A stretch of 6,978 nt of DNA from an uncultured beta proteobacterium (lineage in GTDB: Bacteria > Pseudomonadota > Gammaproteobacteria > Burkholderiales > Burkholderiaceae_C): NCBI GenBank assembly GCA_903944555.1, contig CAJASG010000393.1:1-6978 (forward strand), in the 5' to 3' direction. The notes beneath the pieces were generated by a model, which saw only the letters and a program-made list of their open reading frames with translations, was not told the origin of the DNA and made no database searches. This document shows, piece by piece, positions 1-6,011 of the stretch. A program made the position numbers and the translations under genes. Each line of letters starts with the position of its first letter. Position 1 is the stretch's first letter.

Positions 1-44
1 TAGCTGCTTGCGCACGTTCTACAGCGCTTCTGGCTATTTTTGGC
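1..44. repeat. Partial copy of a short intergenic repeat (Comamonadaceae-type), cut by the window start
   Basis: Positions 2-14 read AGCTGCTTGCGCA, identical to 5855-5867 elsewhere in this window. After a 10-base gap both copies continue with GCT, three bases and GGC, then an A/T homopolymer run and GGC. This copy keeps the internal GCGC...GCGC dyad (10-13 and 25-28). Two non-coding stretches sharing this order of blocks suggests one dispersed family. From memory, not verified here, this type of element is common between genes in Comamonadaceae. The 5' part is outside the window. The 3' end abuts the terminator of the small minus-strand gene. Confidence 0.6.
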
Positions 45-74
45 AAAAAAAAGCTGGCACACGGCCAGCTTTTT
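44..74 (-). terminator. Intrinsic terminator of the 47-residue peptide gene
   Basis: Read on the minus strand, an 11-bp stem (74-64 pairing with 58-48; core AGCTGGC/GCCAGCT) closes a 5-base loop and is followed directly by a run of eight T (52-45). It starts about 14 bases after the stop codon of the gene at 88-231. This is a canonical rho-independent terminator. The plus strand also has five T after the stem (70-74), so weak action in the other direction is possible. Confidence 0.85.
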
Positions 75-87
75 GGGGCCTGCGCAA

Positions 88-231
88 TCAGGCCATTGAG
101 ACCGCGATAAACGCCAGCAACAGCATCAAAACGCCACCCACCACGGGCAAAACGATGGGCATCATGGGAACGATCGCTTCAACAGCGTCCACTTCGTGGG
201 TTGCGGCGGTGTGGGGAGTAGGTGCTGACAT
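88..231 (-). CDS. Small single-span membrane protein, 47 residues, function unknown
   Basis: I do not recognise this gene. The frame starts at ATG 231-229 and stops at TGA 90-88. The peptide begins MSAPTPHTAATHEVDAVEAI, a polar, acidic, His-containing N-terminus of about 20 residues. Residues 21-47 are almost entirely hydrophobic (VPMMPIVLPVVGGVL onward, ending AVSMA), enough for one membrane helix. The N-terminal 20 residues have no Arg or Lys and three acidic residues, so by the positive-inside rule the N-terminus may be outside, but this is inference. Support for a real gene: an AAGGA Shine-Dalgarno 5 bases before ATG, a hydrophobic segment that ends at the stop codon, and a strong intrinsic terminator right after it. 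It appears to be monocistronic and divergent from the gene at 423. It could be an accessory subunit of a membrane complex, but nothing here names one. Confidence 0.68.
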   Translation of the reverse strand: MSAPTPHTAATHEVDAVEAIVPMMPIVLPVVGGVLMLLLAFIAVSMA

Positions 232-422
232 ACGGTTCCTTAAATTGAACAATGGTTGTTTCCACGGATTCTAGCGAGAAGGTCCACAGTCCGCTTGGCC
301 CAGACGCGTCGGGCACTCACTTGCGTGACGCAGTGCCTCCAAGATTGTTATATTGCCGGAAGTGCTGACTTGGTCCAACAACGCAGCCACTGTGGCCGCG
401 ACTTTTTTTATTCCACTGCACT
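232..422. promoter_or_regulatory. Divergent intergenic region between the 47-residue peptide gene and the SpoIIAA-like gene
   Basis: This 191-base stretch must hold both promoters. On the minus strand, TAGAAT (274-269) is a fair -10 candidate about 40 bases before the ATG at 231, but no good -35 lies upstream of it. On the plus strand, TTATAT (348-353) is A/T-rich inside a GC-rich context, with TTGCGT (321-326) too far upstream for a normal spacer. Two short dyads sit before the gene at 423: TTGG-T-CCAA (370-378) and GCCAC-T-GTGGC (386-396). They could be operators or chance. No coding sequence is evident. Confidence 0.35.
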
Positions 423-896
423 ATGTCTCCTAACGGTATTGTTCGTCGAAGCACCCAGGATGTAACGTCTTCCCGGTTTCAACCGCACGGGCTGGTCGAA
501 ATTACCTTTGAGGGTGACATCCTCCTGTACGAGTGCCGAGGCCCATTCAACAAAGAACTGGTTGAGTCCTTGGCTGTGGCGCAGCTGGAAATATTGCAGG
601 CAGCAAACCACCATGGCCCGTGGGTCAGCATCTGTCTGATGCGCAACAGTGCCGTCGGCTCCCCAGAGGCGTTCGCCCGCTACTCGGAATTGATGCACAC
701 CGCCAAACCTGCGCAATTTATCCCCATCGCCACGGCTTTTTCTGTGGCCCCCGAGGTCGAGGGGGGGCGTCTGATGATGCCCCGGTACGCCGCTATTTAC
801 ATCGACATCGGCCGACCATTCGAAATTTTTGAGCAACTCGATGAGGCCACAGCGTGGGCCCGGGCCCTGATCGCCGCAGCGAACGCCGACCAATAA
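423..896 (+). CDS. SpoIIAA-like/STAS-fold small protein, probable, 157 residues
   Basis: The protein is soluble, with no signal peptide or membrane segment. From about residue 22 the pattern is strand-strand-helix: GLVEITFEGDILLYECRGPF, then a helix with KELVESLAVAQLEILQAA, then a strand WVSICLM. It ends FEIFEQLDEATAWARALI. This alternation and the terminal helix led by 'DEATAWA' resemble SpoIIAA-like (STAS-related) proteins of unknown role. That assignment is pattern recognition, not a search result. No catalytic motif is visible. ATG 423 is the first usable start after the in-frame stop at 366-368. There is no Shine-Dalgarno before it, so the start is uncertain. The overlapping minus-strand frame at 408-920 is Arg/Gly/His-rich and looks like antisense shadow. 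The AAA+ gene follows in the same direction after 124 bases. Confidence 0.75.
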   Translation: MSPNGIVRRSTQDVTSSRFQPHGLVEITFEGDILLYECRGPFNKELVESLAVAQLEILQAANHHGPWVSICLMRNSAVGSPEAFARYSELMHTAKPAQFIPIATAFSVAPEVEGGRLMMPRYAAIYIDIGRPFEIFEQLDEATAWARALIAAANADQ

Positions 897-922
897 CCTG
901 TCCGCAGTGCTGCTCCGCAAAC

Positions 923-947
923 CACCCTCCGGGGGGTGAATTATTTT
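923..947 (+). terminator. Possible weak terminator after the SpoIIAA-like gene
   Basis: A short stem CACCC(T)/(G)GGGTG (923-928 with 933-938, the last pair a T-G wobble) closes a CCGG loop and is followed by AATTATTTT (939-947). It lies 26 bases after the stop codon. The stem is GC-rich but the T-tract is interrupted, so termination may be partial. Confidence 0.4.
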
Positions 948-1009
948 CCTCCCGGGGCTTCCCTCTTGGGCCCGTCTGCGTTATCGTAAATCCGGCACAC
1001 CCCTGTGCT

Positions 1010-1014
1010 GGAGG
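1010..1014 (+). promoter_or_regulatory. Shine-Dalgarno that decides the start of the AAA+ gene
   Basis: GGAGG at 1010-1014 is 6 bases before ATG 1021, an ideal spacing. The frame is also open from a TTG at 1018, but that codon would be only 3 bases from the Shine-Dalgarno. ATG 1021 is therefore preferred. Confidence 0.85.
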
Positions 1015-1020
1015 CGTTTG

Positions 1021-3345
1021 ATGGCCAAGCGTTTGTTGTACCGACCCACCGATGGGCATTTGGTTTTGTCGCCGGGCTTGTCTGAAGCGCCAGTGATGGA
1101 CCTGATGTGTTCGCATTTTGTGCTGACCCTGGCGGCCCGCCAAGGGGCGAGTTTCAATGTGCGCCGCGACTTCAACGGCATCGTGGGTTTGGCGGGGCGC
1201 CATCTGGTGTGGCCTGCATCGGCCCTGACCCGATTGCGCGAATTCTTGTCCCGCCGATGCCTTGGCAATGAACTTTGGCGCGGCCATGAGGCGTTGGATG
1301 CCACGCAGTTTCTTGCCAACCACGGGGCCTGGCGTGGCCCCTATGACGAAGCCACGTTGTTCTTTTTTCTGGATGAATACGTCAAGGACCAGCCCAAAGA
1401 CCTGATCTCTGTGCTGGCCGCCACCGGCGAATGGTTGAGCCACGCCCTAAAGAAACAATCCACGCTGATTGAGAAAAACATCAACGCGCTGGCAGGCCTG
1501 CTGCAACTCAACAAAGCCGAGCGGGCCTTGTTGCTGTACGGAACGCTGGCCCGCTACCAGCGCGATATGCGCGGCATCCTGGTGGAGTTCAAGGTCAACA
1601 ACGCACCAGAAGCCTTTGCGGTATTGGCCGAAGTGGCCGGTGTCAGCCCCCAGGAATTGGGGGATGCGCTGCGTGCGGGCTCGCGGCTGGAACGCATTGG
1701 TTTGGTGGAAAACCTGATTTCCGAGCACAACATTACCGACTTGGCGGACCTGATGAAGGTCAGTGAAAAACTGCCGCCGGTGCTGATGCGCCAGTACCGC
1801 GACCAGGCAGAGCTGATGGCTGTGTTCACCCGGCTGTCGTCCAAAAGCACCTTGGTCATGGAAGACTTCGCGTTTGTGGCCGAGGATGCACGGGTGCTGT
1901 GTTCCCTCTTGGCCAATGCCGTGGCGCGTAAGGAGGCGGGCGTCAATATCCTCCTGTACGGCCCGCCCGGAACGGGGAAAACCGAGTTGGCAAAAGTGGT
2001 GGCGCAGTCGGTGGGGCTAGAGTTGTTCGAGGTGGAATATGCCGACCGCGATGGAAACTCCCTGAGCGGGCGGGACCGCTACCGCTCCCTGCAGATTGCG
2101 CAGGTGTTCCTTAAAGGCAGCGCCCAGGCTGCATTGCTATTTGACGAGGTGGAGGACGTGTTCCCCCCCATTTCCAGTGAAACCGCCCATCTGTTGGCCC
2201 GCGCCGACGCGGTTGCTGCGCCCAACGGCAGCGTTAGTGGCAAGGCCTGGGTGAATCAGGTTTTGGAATCCAACATCGTGCCCACCATTTGGGTGACGAA
2301 CCGGATCGAGCAGATCGACCCGGCTTTTCGGCGCCGCTTTGCCTACCACCTGGAGCTCAAGTCCCCACCGCCGGGCGCCCGCGAGGGGGTGGTGCGCAAG
2401 ACACTGGCGGGGGTTGAGGTGTCGGATGCCTTTGTGGCGCGGTTGACCAGCCGCAAGGGCCTGACCCCGGCGCAGATCCGCACGGCGGTGCGCTTTGCCG
2501 AGCTGGCAAGCTCAGGCGCGGCGCAGGCGGGACAGCAAGATATGGAGAGTCTGATTGAGCGCCAACTGCGCAATGCGGATTTGGCTTTGGGCAATCGCGC
2601 CATGGACGGTGCACGTGAGCAGGCGGCCACCCGTTACGACCCGACGCTGCTGAATGTGAGCAGTCGCTACGAGATTCCCCGCATGGTGCAGGCCTTGAAG
2701 GTCCGCGCCCACGGCACATTGTGCTTTTACGGTCCGCCCGGCACCGGGAAAACCGCGTTGGCCGAGCACATTGCCACCAGCTTGGGCCGGCCGTTGTTGC
2801 TGCGCCAGGCCAGTGACTTGATGAGCAAGTACATCGGCGAGACCGAACAAAACATGGCCAGCATGTTCCGTGAGGCCGAAGCGGAAGACGCGGTGTTGCT
2901 GCTGGACGAAGCAGACAGCTTCTTGCAGGACCGTCGGGGTGCGCAACGCACCTACGAGGTCACCGAGGTCAATGAAATGCTGCAGGGGATGGAGCGCTTC
3001 CATGGGATTTTCATCTGCACCACCAACCTGATGGACCGAATTGACCAGGCCGCTTTGCGCCGATTCACCTTCAAAATCCAGTTCAAACCTCTGACGATTG
3101 GGCAGCGTGAAACCCTATTTGTTACCGAAGCCTGCCAGGGCGACGCCCAGTGGTTACAGGGCCCGGTGCGCGCCCGTTTGGGGGCATTGGATCAGCTGTG
3201 CCCAGGGGACTTTGCCGCGGTTCGCCGGCAAGCCCTGATTTTGGCGGTGCAGATGGAGCCACTGGAGTTTCTGGAGCAGCTGGAGGCGGAGCACCGCATC
3301 AAGCCCGAGGTGCGCGAGTCCCGCGGCATGGGGTTTTTGCAATAA
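1021..3345 (+). CDS. Double AAA+ ATPase with a novel N-terminal region, 774 residues
   Basis: A soluble protein with two AAA+ modules. Residues 1-300 have no motif I recognise; 161-233 (LLQLNKAERALL through LERIGLVENLI) is strongly helical. Module 1: Walker A GPPGTGKT 314-321, Walker B LLFDEVED with D375/E376, sensor-1 region WVTN (N427), Arg run FRRRF 436-440. Module 2: Walker A GPPGTGKT 571-578, Walker B LLLDEADS with D629/E630, sensor-1 N669, LRRF 679-682. Both ATP sites look intact. Module 2 has a classical p97/FtsH-type pore loop KYIGETE (603-609); module 1 has SLSGRDR at that place and lacks the aromatic. By family knowledge, such proteins form hexamers that thread or remodel proteins. 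The substrate is unknown, and I know of no characterised protein with this N-terminus. There is no protease domain, so a remodelling role is more likely than proteolysis. Codon use matches recQ and metH. Confidence 0.93.
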   Translation: MAKRLLYRPTDGHLVLSPGLSEAPVMDLMCSHFVLTLAARQGASFNVRRDFNGIVGLAGRHLVWPASALTRLREFLSRRCLGNELWRGHEALDATQFLANHGAWRGPYDEATLFFFLDEYVKDQPKDLISVLAATGEWLSHALKKQSTLIEKNINALAGLLQLNKAERALLLYGTLARYQRDMRGILVEFKVNNAPEAFAVLAEVAGVSPQELGDALRAGSRLERIGLVENLISEHNITDLADLMKVSEKLPPVLMRQYRDQAELMAVFTRLSSKSTLVMEDFAFVAEDARVLCSLLANAVARKEAGVNILLYGPPGTGKTELAKVVAQSVGLELFEVEYADRDGNSLSGRDRYRSLQIAQVFLKGSAQAALLFDEVEDVFPPISSETAHLLARADAVAAPNGSVSGKAWVNQVLESNIVPTIWVTNRIEQIDPAFRRRFAYHLELKSPPPGAREGVVRKTLAGVEVSDAFVARLTSRKGLTPAQIRTAVRFAELASSGAAQAGQQDMESLIERQLRNADLALGNRAMDGAREQAATRYDPTLLNVSSRYEIPRMVQALKVRAHGTLCFYGPPGTGKTALAEHIATSLGRPLLLRQASDLMSKYIGETEQNMASMFREAEAEDAVLLLDEADSFLQDRRGAQRTYEVTEVNEMLQGMERFHGIFICTTNLMDRIDQAALRRFTFKIQFKPLTIGQRETLFVTEACQGDAQWLQGPVRARLGALDQLCPGDFAAVRRQALILAVQMEPLEFLEQLEAEHRIKPEVRESRGMGFLQ

Positions 3346-3412
3346 ACCCGGCCCGATCACCCCCGCTAGGGGTGCGCGTGGTAACCGGTTTGTAATTCTT
3401 TTTCCCGGTCTG
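3346..3412 (+). other. Short non-coding stretch with a weak hairpin after the AAA+ gene
   Basis: CACCCC/GGGGTG (3358-3363 with 3369-3374, loop CGCTA) begins 13 bases after the AAA+ stop codon. No T-run follows directly; the first one is TTCTTTTT at 3387-3394 region, after the palindrome AACCGGTT. It may act as a poor or rho-assisted terminator or merely as a 3'-end stabiliser. No other feature is visible. Confidence 0.3.
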
Positions 3413-3526
3413 TCAACCGTTCCGTGGCCCCGCGCGTGATAGGTGCAGGCAGATGCCGAGAAGAGCCAGCCCGAAGCAAATCAGACTGAGCGGCTTTTGA
3501 AAGTATCTATTCCTTTCATCTTTCAT
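3413..3526 (-). CDS. Doubtful 37-residue membrane peptide
   Basis: ATG 3526-3524 to TGA 3415-3413. The peptide has a charged, aromatic start (MKDERNRYFQKP), a hydrophobic core of about 18 residues (LSLICFGLALLGICLHLS) and a basic tail (RAGPRNG). This is the layout of a small single-span membrane protein with positive charges at both ends. Against it: no Shine-Dalgarno before the ATG, rare AGG and AGA codons near the start, and only 11 bases to the ATG of the divergent gene at 3538, so its promoter would have to lie inside that gene. It could be chance. Confidence 0.3.
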   Translation of the reverse strand: MKDERNRYFQKPLSLICFGLALLGICLHLSRAGPRNG

Positions 3527-3537
3527 TGATATTTGAA

Positions 3538-3831
3538 ATGCAAAAAGACCTCATCACAGTCCCGGAAAAAGGCACGTACAAAGGCCAGTTGTTTGGTTAT
3601 TGGTCGGACGAGTTTCGTCAAACCAATGCCGACCACTCCGCCTATATTGCGTTGAATTTTGCCGGGGTTCTGGATGCTTGCCGCACCAAACTCAATGCCC
3701 TCATCCAGCATCACCGCCAGCATGTGAGTGACGCCAAGGGCGGCGCGCGCCACAGTCGGGCCATTGAGCGCCTGCAAAACACCATGTCGGGTGCGGCCAT
3801 GTCCTACGAGAGCTGCTTCCGCCGCCACTGA
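3538..3831 (+). CDS. Hypothetical protein, 97 residues, function unknown
   Basis: I do not recognise this gene. The product starts MQKDLITVPEKGTYKGQLFG and is soluble and slightly basic. Residues about 40-90 (LNFAGVLDACRTKLNALIQ and a later SRAIERLQNT) look alpha-helical and could form a helical hairpin. It ends SYESCFRRH. High G/C third-position use (GCC, CGC, ATC, CTG) supports coding on this strand; the overlapping minus-strand frame 3523-3828 reads as low-complexity Gly/Ala/Val. Start: ATG 3538 is chosen; a TTG at 3526 in frame is possible. Neither has a Shine-Dalgarno. TTGAAA at 3497-3502 is a plausible -35, but the -10 at normal spacing (TTTCAT, 3521-3526) is poor. The gene is convergent with recQ, with a long inverted repeat between them. 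Confidence 0.62.
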   Translation: MQKDLITVPEKGTYKGQLFGYWSDEFRQTNADHSAYIALNFAGVLDACRTKLNALIQHHRQHVSDAKGGARHSRAIERLQNTMSGAAMSYESCFRRH

Positions 3832-3848
3832 GACCCCGCTTAGCCTGC

Positions 3849-3940
3849 GAGCCTGGGTGGCAGAGCGTTTTGCTTCGTGTCCCCCGCCCGCTGTGCGGGC
3901 TCCTCCTTGACCTACGCAAAACGCCCCACCACCCAGGCTC
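3849..3940. repeat. Long inverted repeat with nested GC hairpin between convergent genes
   Basis: The left arm 3849-3873 (starts GAGCCTGGGTGG, ends GCGTTTTGC) is the reverse complement of the right arm 3916-3940 (starts GCAAAACGC, ends CCACCCAGGCTC) at 22 of 25 positions, the three mismatches clustered at 3861, 3862 and 3864. The 42-base interior holds a second stem, GCCCGC/GCGGGC (3886-3891 with 3895-3900, loop TGT). The fold is therefore a long stem with an internal branch, on either strand. It lies 17 bases after the stop of the gene at 3538 and 33 bases after the recQ stop, so it may end or protect both messages. No T-run follows either arm, so it is not a standard intrinsic terminator. 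It may be a REP- or MITE-like dispersed element; multi-copy status cannot be seen from one window. Confidence 0.8.
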
Positions 3941-3973
3941 TTGCGCCTGAGTTATTCGCAAGTCGGGCTGGGG

Positions 3974-5899
3974 TTAAGCAAGGGCAACCACGCGCAGCAC
4001 CTCGTCGGCGTAGGCCTCCAGTTTCTTGGCCCCAATACCGCTGATACCCTGCAAATCGTCCAGGGACTGTGGGGCACGTTGGGCAATGGCCGCCAGCGTG
4101 GCATCGTGAAAAATCACATACGCGGGCAGGTTGTGTTCTCTTGCCACCTCGGCCCTCCACGCTTTCAGGGCCGAATAGCGCATCAATCCTTCGCTGTCCA
4201 GGTTGATCGGGGCTTTCACCACCGCACTCAAGCGGGTGGTTCGCCGTGATTTACGCTCCACCGGTGTAGAAACCGACTCTCGCAAGCGCACCGTCACCTC
4301 GCCCTTGAGCACCCCGCGCGACTGTTCGGTCAGTTGCAGCGTGTTGAAAGCTTGCGCATCCACCGCCAACGCCCCTATGGCGATCAACTGGCGCAGCACG
4401 CCGCGCAATTGCAGTTCGGTGAAATTGGCACCAATGCCGAAGGTGCTCAAGCTCTCATGTCCGTACTGCGTCACCTTTTCGGTCAACTTGCCCCGCACGA
4501 TGTCCATCAGGTGGCCAGCACCGAAGCTGACCCCGCTCATTTGCTGAATCCGGTAAATCGTACTAAGCAGCTTGCGTGCCGCATCCGTCCCGTCCCACAC
4601 GTCTGGCGGGTTCAGGCAATTGTCGCAATTGCCGCAAGGCTGGCTTGGCGCGCCAAAATACGCCAGCAGGCGCACCCGGCGGCAATCGCTGGCCTCTGCC
4701 AGACCCAGCAAAGCGTCCAGCTTGCCGCGCATGACCTGCTTGAACTCTTCCCCGGCCGGGCTCTCGTCGATCATGCGGCGCTGGTTCACCATGTCTTGCA
4801 GGCCGTAACCCATCCAGGCCTCGGCCGGCAGCCCATCGCGCCCGGCGCGGCCGGTTTCCTGGTAGTAGCCTTCGATGTTCTTGGGCATGTCCAGGTGCGC
4901 CACAAAACGCACGTCGGGCTTGTCAATACCCATTCCAAAGGCGATGGTGGCCACCATCACAATGCCTTCTTCCCGCAAAAACCGGTCCTGGTGGGTCTGG
5001 CGCAGCTTGGCGTCGAATCCGGCGTGGTAGGGCAGCGCCTTGATGCCGGCGTCCACCAGCGTCTGGGCAATGTCTTCGACCTTGCGGCGCGACTGGCAGT
5101 ACACGATGCCGGCCTCGCCCTCGTGTTCGCGCTCAATAAAGCGCAGCAGCTGCTGGGTGCTGTCGCGCTTTTCCACAATGGTGTAGCGGATGTTGGGGCG
5201 GTCGAAACTGCTGACAAAGGCTCGCGCGTCTTCTAATTGCAGGCGCTCCAGAATGTCGGCGCGGGTCAGGTCATCGGCGGTGGCGGTCAGGGCCATGCGC
5301 GGCACGCCGACAAATCGCTCGTGCAGTACGGTCAGGGCGCGGTATTCAGGACGGAAATCGTGGCCCCATTGGCTGACGCAATGCGCCTCGTCGATGGCAA
5401 ACAGGCTCAACTGGCCACGCTCGAACAGCGAGTCGAGTTGCGCCAAAAATCGGGGGGTAGTCACCCGCTCGGGTGCCGCATACAGCAGCGTGATCTCGCC
5501 GCGCATCAGGCGCTGCTCGACCTGGTAGGCCTCGTCGCTGCTCAGGGTGGAGTTGAGGAAGGCGGCGCTCACGCCGGCTTCATGCAGAGCGCCCACCTGG
5601 TCGTGCATCAGCGCAATCAGCGGGGAAATAACCACCGTGATGCCATGCCCGGCCTGTTGGCGGGCAATGGCCGGTATCTGGTAACACAGGCTTTTGCCAC
5701 CGCCCGTGGGCATGAGTACCAAGGCGTCGCCCCCCGCGCCCACATGTTCAATGATGGCTTGCTGGGGGCCACGGAACTGCGCGTAGCCAAAAACGTCACT
5801 CAGTATGTGCTGATACGACTCGGGTGTCAAAGTGATTACTGCTATAAAGTTAGGAGCTGCTTGCGCAATAGCCACGGGGGCTAGAGGCCAAAAAGGCAT
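3974..5899 (-). CDS. recQ: ATP-dependent DNA helicase RecQ
   Basis: 3'-5' superfamily 2 helicase of recombinational repair and stalled-fork processing, acting with RecJ and SSB (family knowledge). The 641 residues carry the full set: motif 0 QFRGPQQ 41-47, Walker A PTGGGKS 64-70, DEAH 170-173, aromatic-rich loop [11 protein letters not shown] 176-186, TATA 205-208, motif [13 protein letters not shown] 318-328, motif [12 protein letters not shown] 347-356, zinc-binding Cys 406, 422, 425 and 428, the winged-helix RQC region about 430-545, and an HRDC domain about 571-641. E. coli RecQ is about 610 residues; the excess is largely an N-terminal extension of about 24 residues. ATG 5899 has TAAGG 5 bases upstream, so I use it. 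Most of that extension is encoded in an intergenic repeat copy; a TTG at codon 24 (5830-5828) is the alternative start but has no Shine-Dalgarno. Motif 0 reads FRGPQQ where E. coli has FRPGQE. Confidence 0.98.
   Translation of the reverse strand: MPFWPLAPVAIAQAAPNFIAVITLTPESYQHILSDVFGYAQFRGPQQAIIEHVGAGGDALVLMPTGGGKSLCYQIPAIARQQAGHGITVVISPLIALMHDQVGALHEAGVSAAFLNSTLSSDEAYQVEQRLMRGEITLLYAAPERVTTPRFLAQLDSLFERGQLSLFAIDEAHCVSQWGHDFRPEYRALTVLHERFVGVPRMALTATADDLTRADILERLQLEDARAFVSSFDRPNIRYTIVEKRDSTQQLLRFIEREHEGEAGIVYCQSRRKVEDIAQTLVDAGIKALPYHAGFDAKLRQTHQDRFLREEGIVMVATIAFGMGIDKPDVRFVAHLDMPKNIEGYYQETGRAGRDGLPAEAWMGYGLQDMVNQRRMIDESPAGEEFKQVMRGKLDALLGLAEASDCRRVRLLAYFGAPSQPCGNCDNCLNPPDVWDGTDAARKLLSTIYRIQQMSGVSFGAGHLMDIVRGKLTEKVTQYGHESLSTFGIGANFTELQLRGVLRQLIAIGALAVDAQAFNTLQLTEQSRGVLKGEVTVRLRESVSTPVERKSRRTTRLSAVVKAPINLDSEGLMRYSALKAWRAEVAREHNLPAYVIFHDATLAAIAQRAPQSLDDLQGISGIGAKKLEAYADEVLRVVALA
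5837..5899. repeat. Second intergenic repeat copy, overlapping the recQ start
   Basis: The core AGCTGCTTGCGCA at 5855-5867 matches positions 2-14 exactly. It continues with GGGGGCTAGAGGCC and AAAAAGGC, matching the block order GCT-N3-GGC and A/T run of the first copy, and is preceded by TACTGCTATAAAGTTAGG. The right half of the internal dyad has decayed (GGGGGCT in place of GCGCT). The minus strand through this element is open and in frame with recQ, supplying the ATG and roughly the first 21 codons. Element ends are approximate. Confidence 0.65.
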
Positions 5900-5904
5900 A
5901 AAAA

Positions 5905-5909
5905 CCTTA
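5905..5909 (-). promoter_or_regulatory. Shine-Dalgarno for the extended recQ start
   Basis: On the minus strand TAAGG (5909-5905) stands 5 bases (TTTTT) before ATG 5899. It lies just outside the repeat and is the main reason to prefer this start over the downstream TTG. Confidence 0.6.
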
Positions 5910-6011
5910 GCCGTCTTGGCATCGGGTGGTTTGGGAGAGCTTGCCCTCGCTATTGTCCTGCCAATTCACCCGCTCACAGCCTCGGGGCGCGGGTTTTCTA
6001 CAATAGCCACT
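5910..6011. promoter_or_regulatory. Divergent recQ/metH promoter region with a leaderless-type metH -10
   Basis: TACAAT at 5999-6004 is a near-consensus -10 on the plus strand. Its predicted start point (about 6011-6012) coincides with the metH ATG at 6012, and there is no Shine-Dalgarno, so the metH message may be leaderless. No good -35 is present at 16-18 bases (ACAGCC region). On the minus strand TTGGCA (5967-5962) is a possible recQ -35, but no matching -10 is found 16-18 bases on. No cobalamin, SAM or SAH riboswitch fits in this short stretch. Confidence 0.45.

Noticed and set aside
8..274. Plus-strand 88-codon frame at the window start
   Set aside because: It runs through the repeat and the terminator and is antisense to the small membrane peptide, which has a Shine-Dalgarno and its own terminator.
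408..920. Long minus-strand open frame opposite the SpoIIAA-like gene
   Set aside because: Translation is Arg/Gly/Asp-rich without a fold-like pattern; the plus-strand frame has better amphipathic alternation. High-GC DNA produces such antisense frames.
793..1443. 216-codon minus-strand open frame overlapping the AAA+ gene start
   Set aside because: Crosses the Shine-Dalgarno and start of a clear AAA+ gene and is Gln/Arg/Gly-rich; an antisense shadow.
3358..3374. Hairpin CACCCC/GGGGTG as a full intrinsic terminator of the AAA+ gene
   Set aside because: No T-run follows directly, so it is listed only as a weak hairpin within the non-coding stretch.
3523..3828. Minus-strand 101-codon frame whose stop overlaps the ATG of the 37-residue peptide (ATGA)
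   Set aside because: The ATGA overlap looks operon-like, but codon use and composition favour the plus-strand gene at 3538; this frame is Gly/Ala/Val-rich shadow.
4334..5236. 300-codon plus-strand open frame inside recQ
   Set aside because: Exactly antisense to the conserved RecQ helicase motifs, and rich in His, Gln, Ala and Val as expected for the complement of GC-rich codons.
5237..5884. 215-codon plus-strand open frame at the recQ 5' end
   Set aside because: Antisense to RecQ Walker A and DEAH regions; no recognisable protein pattern.
5900..6011. Riboswitch (cobalamin, SAM or SAH) upstream of metH
   Set aside because: The region is only 112 bases, lacks the conserved cores I know for these classes, and the -10 box position leaves almost no 5' UTR.
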